From: Pseudomonadota bacterium
Lineage (GTDB): Bacteria > Pseudomonadota > Gammaproteobacteria > Burkholderiales > Burkholderiaceae_B
Direction: 5' to 3'
Length of the DNA stretch: 7,986 nt
Assembly (NCBI GenBank): GCA_023389535.1
Contig: JAEWEH010000087.1
Location: 1 to 7,986 of the forward strand
Both the position numbers and the translations under genes were made by a program. The number at the start of each line of letters is the position of its first letter. Positions within the stretch are counted from its first letter, which is position 1. The notes under the pieces were generated by a model that saw only the letters and a list, made by a program, of their open reading frames with translations, did not search any database and had not been told where the DNA came from. Positions 6,083 through 7,986 of the stretch are shown piece after piece.

Positions 6083-6970
6083 TCAAATTTTGTAAGGGGA
6101 AAAACCCTTTTTAAGAGACTCCAGAAAGCTTTGTGTTAGGAGTGATAAGGGCCTGCCAACAGGGGTCATCAGGGCAATGGAGAACGGTATGACCGGCTCA
6201 AAAGGAATGGATATCAGCCTGTCCGACTTGTGGGCTTCTGCAGTAATCGGATCCACAAGGGCAACACCGGCGCCATTTGCCACAAGTTCGCATGCCGGGG
6301 CGAAAAGCTGCACGCTCACGCGCACGTTAAGCCTTGCATCCCAATCGAGAAATGCGGCGGCAAGGCGGATGTGGGTCATATGCCCCGGCTCTAAAACGAT
6401 AAACGGCACATTATCCAGATCCTTCGGGGTAAGGAGTTTCTTGTCGGCAAGGAAATGGCCAGCCGGAACGACGCAAACACAGCGCATCGTCACGACTTCA
6501 TAGTGAATGGCGGGATTATCAATCGGCAAGTCTGCCAGGCCCAGGTCCAGGTACTGGGCAGCGACCCATTCCTTGATTTCGGATGACGACCGTACCTGTA
6601 AATGTACGGTGACTTCCGGCTTATCAGCTAGGAACTGAGCCAATAAGCGGGGAATGAATTGCAGGCCGGGCCCAGGCAAGGACGCCAACCGTAATTCCCC
6701 GCTTTTAAGCTCGCTTAGTTTGCGCGCCCTTTGCTCCATCCGACCGAAGCTGGCAATCACCGTGTCCGCTTCATCGGCAAGCCGATATGCCTCCGGTGTG
6801 GGCCATAGACGTCCCCGAGAGCGCTCGAAGAGTTTAATGTGCAGGCTCTTTTCCAAGCCGGCGATCAGCGTGCTGACCGCCGGCTGCGTTACACCAAGTA
6901 TTTCCGCCGCTTGCGTCGTCGTTTGGCTTTCCATGACCGCCCGTAACGCTTGGAGTTGCCGAATGTTCAC
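6083..6970 (-). CDS. LysR-family transcriptional regulator
   Basis: This 295-aa LTTR of typical length has an N-terminal helix-turn-helix (about residues 18-37, TTQAAEILGVTQPAVSTLIA) followed by the family segment LEKSLHIKLFERSRGRLWPT (39-58). A periplasmic-binding-protein-like effector domain (about 90-290) completes it. It starts with GTG at 6970-6968, supported by GGGGA a few bases upstream. From memory the sequence leans toward the NocR/OccR group of LysR proteins, which often control amino-acid or opine oxidation genes; that is a weak impression. It is divergent from a DadA-like FAD oxidoreductase, with a symmetrical T-N11-A box midway. The simplest reading is that it activates that gene in response to its substrate and represses itself. 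It is convergent with the second bug gene. Confidence 0.88.
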   Translation of the reverse strand: MNIRQLQALRAVMESQTTTQAAEILGVTQPAVSTLIAGLEKSLHIKLFERSRGRLWPTPEAYRLADEADTVIASFGRMEQRARKLSELKSGELRLASLPGPGLQFIPRLLAQFLADKPEVTVHLQVRSSSEIKEWVAAQYLDLGLADLPIDNPAIHYEVVTMRCVCVVPAGHFLADKKLLTPKDLDNVPFIVLEPGHMTHIRLAAAFLDWDARLNVRVSVQLFAPACELVANGAGVALVDPITAEAHKSDRLISIPFEPVIPFSIALMTPVGRPLSLLTQSFLESLKKGFSPYKI

Positions 6971-7070
6971 AATTTCCCCGTTCGTGATCTTCGCCGTGCG
7001 TAAGGAATTACCCTAGGAGATGGCATTTTTTCCAGTCCGTATTTTGCTGCAAACGGCCGACTGGTGCCAA

Positions 7071-7089
7071 CTATAAAGCCCTTTTATAG
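7071..7089. promoter_or_regulatory. putative LysR-binding site (T-N11-A dyad)
   Basis: CTATAAA (7071-7077) and TTTATAG (7083-7089) form a perfect 7-bp inverted repeat with a 5-bp centre. It contains a T-N11-A box with symmetrical TAAA/TTTA arms (7074-7086), the classical LTTR recognition shape. It is about 100 bp from the divergent lysR start and ends 2 bp before a possible -35 of the oxidoreductase operon. Confidence 0.6.
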
Positions 7090-7091
7090 AG

Positions 7092-7120
7092 TTGTGCGGT
7101 TGTCTTATTTGTTTTTTAGT
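7092..7120 (+). promoter_or_regulatory. possible promoter of the oxidoreductase transcript
   Basis: TTGTGC (7092-7097), a 17-bp spacer and TTTAGT (7115-7120) match sigma70 boxes only partly, at 4 of 6 for each, as expected for an activator-dependent promoter. The LysR-type dyad lies just upstream. The region is AT-rich and other registers are possible. Confidence 0.35.
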
Positions 7121-7189
7121 CTACCCCACTCCATACTTCGACTCAGACTTGATTACTTGCTTAAAAGCCTCTCAGGAGAGAGTCAAATA

Positions 7190-7297
7190 ATGGCTATAAG
7201 AAAGAAAAATTTCCCGATCAGTCGCTTGAGCTCAGTGGAGCAGCTCCTGGTGCCACGATTACGGGTGTTGTCCGTTCAGGAGGGCCGCCCGCTATGA
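7190..7297 (+). CDS. possible 35-aa leader ORF overlapping the oxidoreductase start
   Basis: An ATG at 7190, preceded at 10 nt by AGGAGA (7174-7179), opens a 35-codon frame. Its TGA (7295-7297) overlaps the ATG of the following gene as ATGA. The basic peptide, starting MAIRKKNFPI and ending VQEGRPL, matches no family I recognise. It has no membrane segment and no run of a single amino acid that would suggest attenuation. The same frame extends upstream to an ATG at 7064, but that start lies in the LysR operator/promoter region and has no ribosome-binding site. The overlap could couple translation to the oxidoreductase, which also has its own AGGAGG. It may simply be a chance ORF. Confidence 0.35.
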   Translation: MAIRKKNFPISRLSSVEQLLVPRLRVLSVQEGRPL

Positions 7298-7986
7298 ACA
7301 CAGCCACCGTATCGCCGCCTTCCACAACAACGATCATCGGCGCCGGCATAATAGGCGTTGTCGCTGCGCGGCAGTTACAGAAAAGGGGCCATTCCGTCAC
7401 GCTTATAGACAGGGACGAACCCGCCGAAGGCTGCTCGCGTGGCAATGCCGGCATATTGGCCGCCTACGGCGTAGCGCCCCTGTCCCTGCCAGGAATACTG
7501 AAAAAAGTGCCGGGTATGTTGTTCGACCCTATGGGCCCATTGTCGATACGGCGGCAGCATCTTTTCAATATGGCGCCCTGGCTATGGCGCTTTTGGCGGG
7601 CCAGCGAAGCCGAGTCCGTTGAGCGGATAGCGACTGCCTTGGAGACATTATTAGGGACCACCGTATCAGGCTATAAGGCTTTAACGCGGGACACCGCTGC
7701 AGAATCACTGATCAAGGACTCGCCGGTGCTATGCGTTTACGAAAATCAGCGCGCTTACGAGAAAGATCAACTGGTATGGCGCGTGCGTGAACGGCACGGC
7801 GTTCGGTGGAGCTTGCTTAAGAACGGCGAGCTTCGCGACATGGAGCCTGCGCTCGCTGAACGGTATCAATTTGCCGCCGCATTGCAGAATTGCGGATTCA
7901 CCTTGAACCCTCAACGCTTGGCTCAGATTCTTTTCCAGGAATTCATACGCGATGGCGGTGAGTTCTTGCGTTCGGATGTACAGGAC
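7294..7986 (+). CDS. FAD-dependent oxidoreductase, DAO/DadA-like (partial, 3' end outside window)
   Basis: The first 231 residues of a flavoprotein of the D-amino-acid oxidase/dehydrogenase superfamily are present; the frame is still open at the window end, and complete DadA-like proteins are about 410-430 aa. The FAD-binding Rossmann fold is clear: TTTIIGAGIIG with GxGxxG at residues 16-21, and the ribose-binding Asp39 ending the second strand. CSRGNAG (47-53) corresponds to the conserved S-x-GNAG motif of this family. FTLNPQRL (202-209) fits the usual N/DPxxL segment before the second FAD-contacting region. The start at 7294 has AGGAGG (7278-7283). The expected reaction is oxidative deamination of a D-amino acid, or oxidation of a secondary amine such as an opine or proline derivative, with electrons passed to the respiratory chain. 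The divergent LysR gene is its likely regulator. Substrate not determinable. Confidence 0.85.
   Translation, partial: MNTATVSPPSTTTIIGAGIIGVVAARQLQKRGHSVTLIDRDEPAEGCSRGNAGILAAYGVAPLSLPGILKKVPGMLFDPMGPLSIRRQHLFNMAPWLWRFWRASEAESVERIATALETLLGTTVSGYKALTRDTAAESLIKDSPVLCVYENQRAYEKDQLVWRVRERHGVRWSLLKNGELRDMEPALAERYQFAAALQNCGFTLNPQRLAQILFQEFIRDGGEFLRSDVQD

Noticed and set aside
7064..7189. Full 77-codon version of the small ORF upstream of the oxidoreductase
   Set aside because: Its first part overlaps the LysR-type dyad and the likely promoter, and it has no ribosome-binding site. Only the internal start at 7190 is plausible.
1..7986. Mobile elements, CRISPR arrays, tRNA or rRNA genes
   Set aside because: No transposase or integrase motifs, regularly spaced repeats, cloverleaf-like segments or ribosomal sequences were seen on either strand.

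Overview
The window looks like chromosomal DNA of a high-GC betaproteobacterium, most likely of the Alcaligenaceae (Bordetella/Achromobacter relatives). This rests on GC-rich third codon positions, two full-length Bug/TctC-type periplasmic solute-binding proteins close together (a family greatly expanded in that group), and the mix of HutC-type GntR and LysR regulators. The genus is an inference. No tRNA, rRNA, transposon or CRISPR was seen.

Left part (1-4920): a catabolic module that I read as sulfolactate degradation. suyA (2241-2522) and suyB (2559-3734) encode the small SAF-domain subunit and large subunit of a UxaA-family lyase, best matched from memory to (2R)-sulfolactate sulfo-lyase, which splits sulfolactate into pyruvate and sulfite. 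A Bug-type binding protein (3838-4851) follows, and a terminator-like hairpin at 4889-4917 appears to close the unit. Facing away is a HutC-family GntR regulator (1183-1932, minus), followed on the same strand by a D-isomer-specific 2-hydroxyacid dehydrogenase resembling (S)-sulfolactate dehydrogenase SlcC (39-1007). A further minus-strand gene probably starts at position 12. The suyA promoter and the dehydrogenase promoter share one design: a 12-bp near-palindrome exactly 5 bp upstream of a perfect TTGACA -35 box. This makes the GntR protein the likely joint regulator of both arms.

Middle (4921-6060): a second, separate Bug-type binding-protein gene (4985-5986). A perfect 12-bp palindrome sits in its leader, and a strong hairpin (6020-6056) lies between it and the convergent LysR gene. 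Its ligand is unknown.

Right part (6083-7986): a LysR regulator (minus, GTG start) diverges from a DadA-like FAD-dependent oxidoreductase that runs off the window. Between them lie a symmetrical T-N11-A LysR box, a possible promoter, and a possible 35-codon leader ORF whose stop overlaps the oxidoreductase start. Hand-sampled GC is a few points lower here (about 53-58%) than in suyB (about 63% in one sampled line), so this is probably a separate module.

Expected working of the left module: a binding protein captures the sulfonate or carboxylate for a tripartite tricarboxylate permease encoded elsewhere. The dehydrogenase oxidises one enantiomer to the keto acid, a second dehydrogenase not seen here would reduce it to the other enantiomer, and SuyAB cleaves that product.
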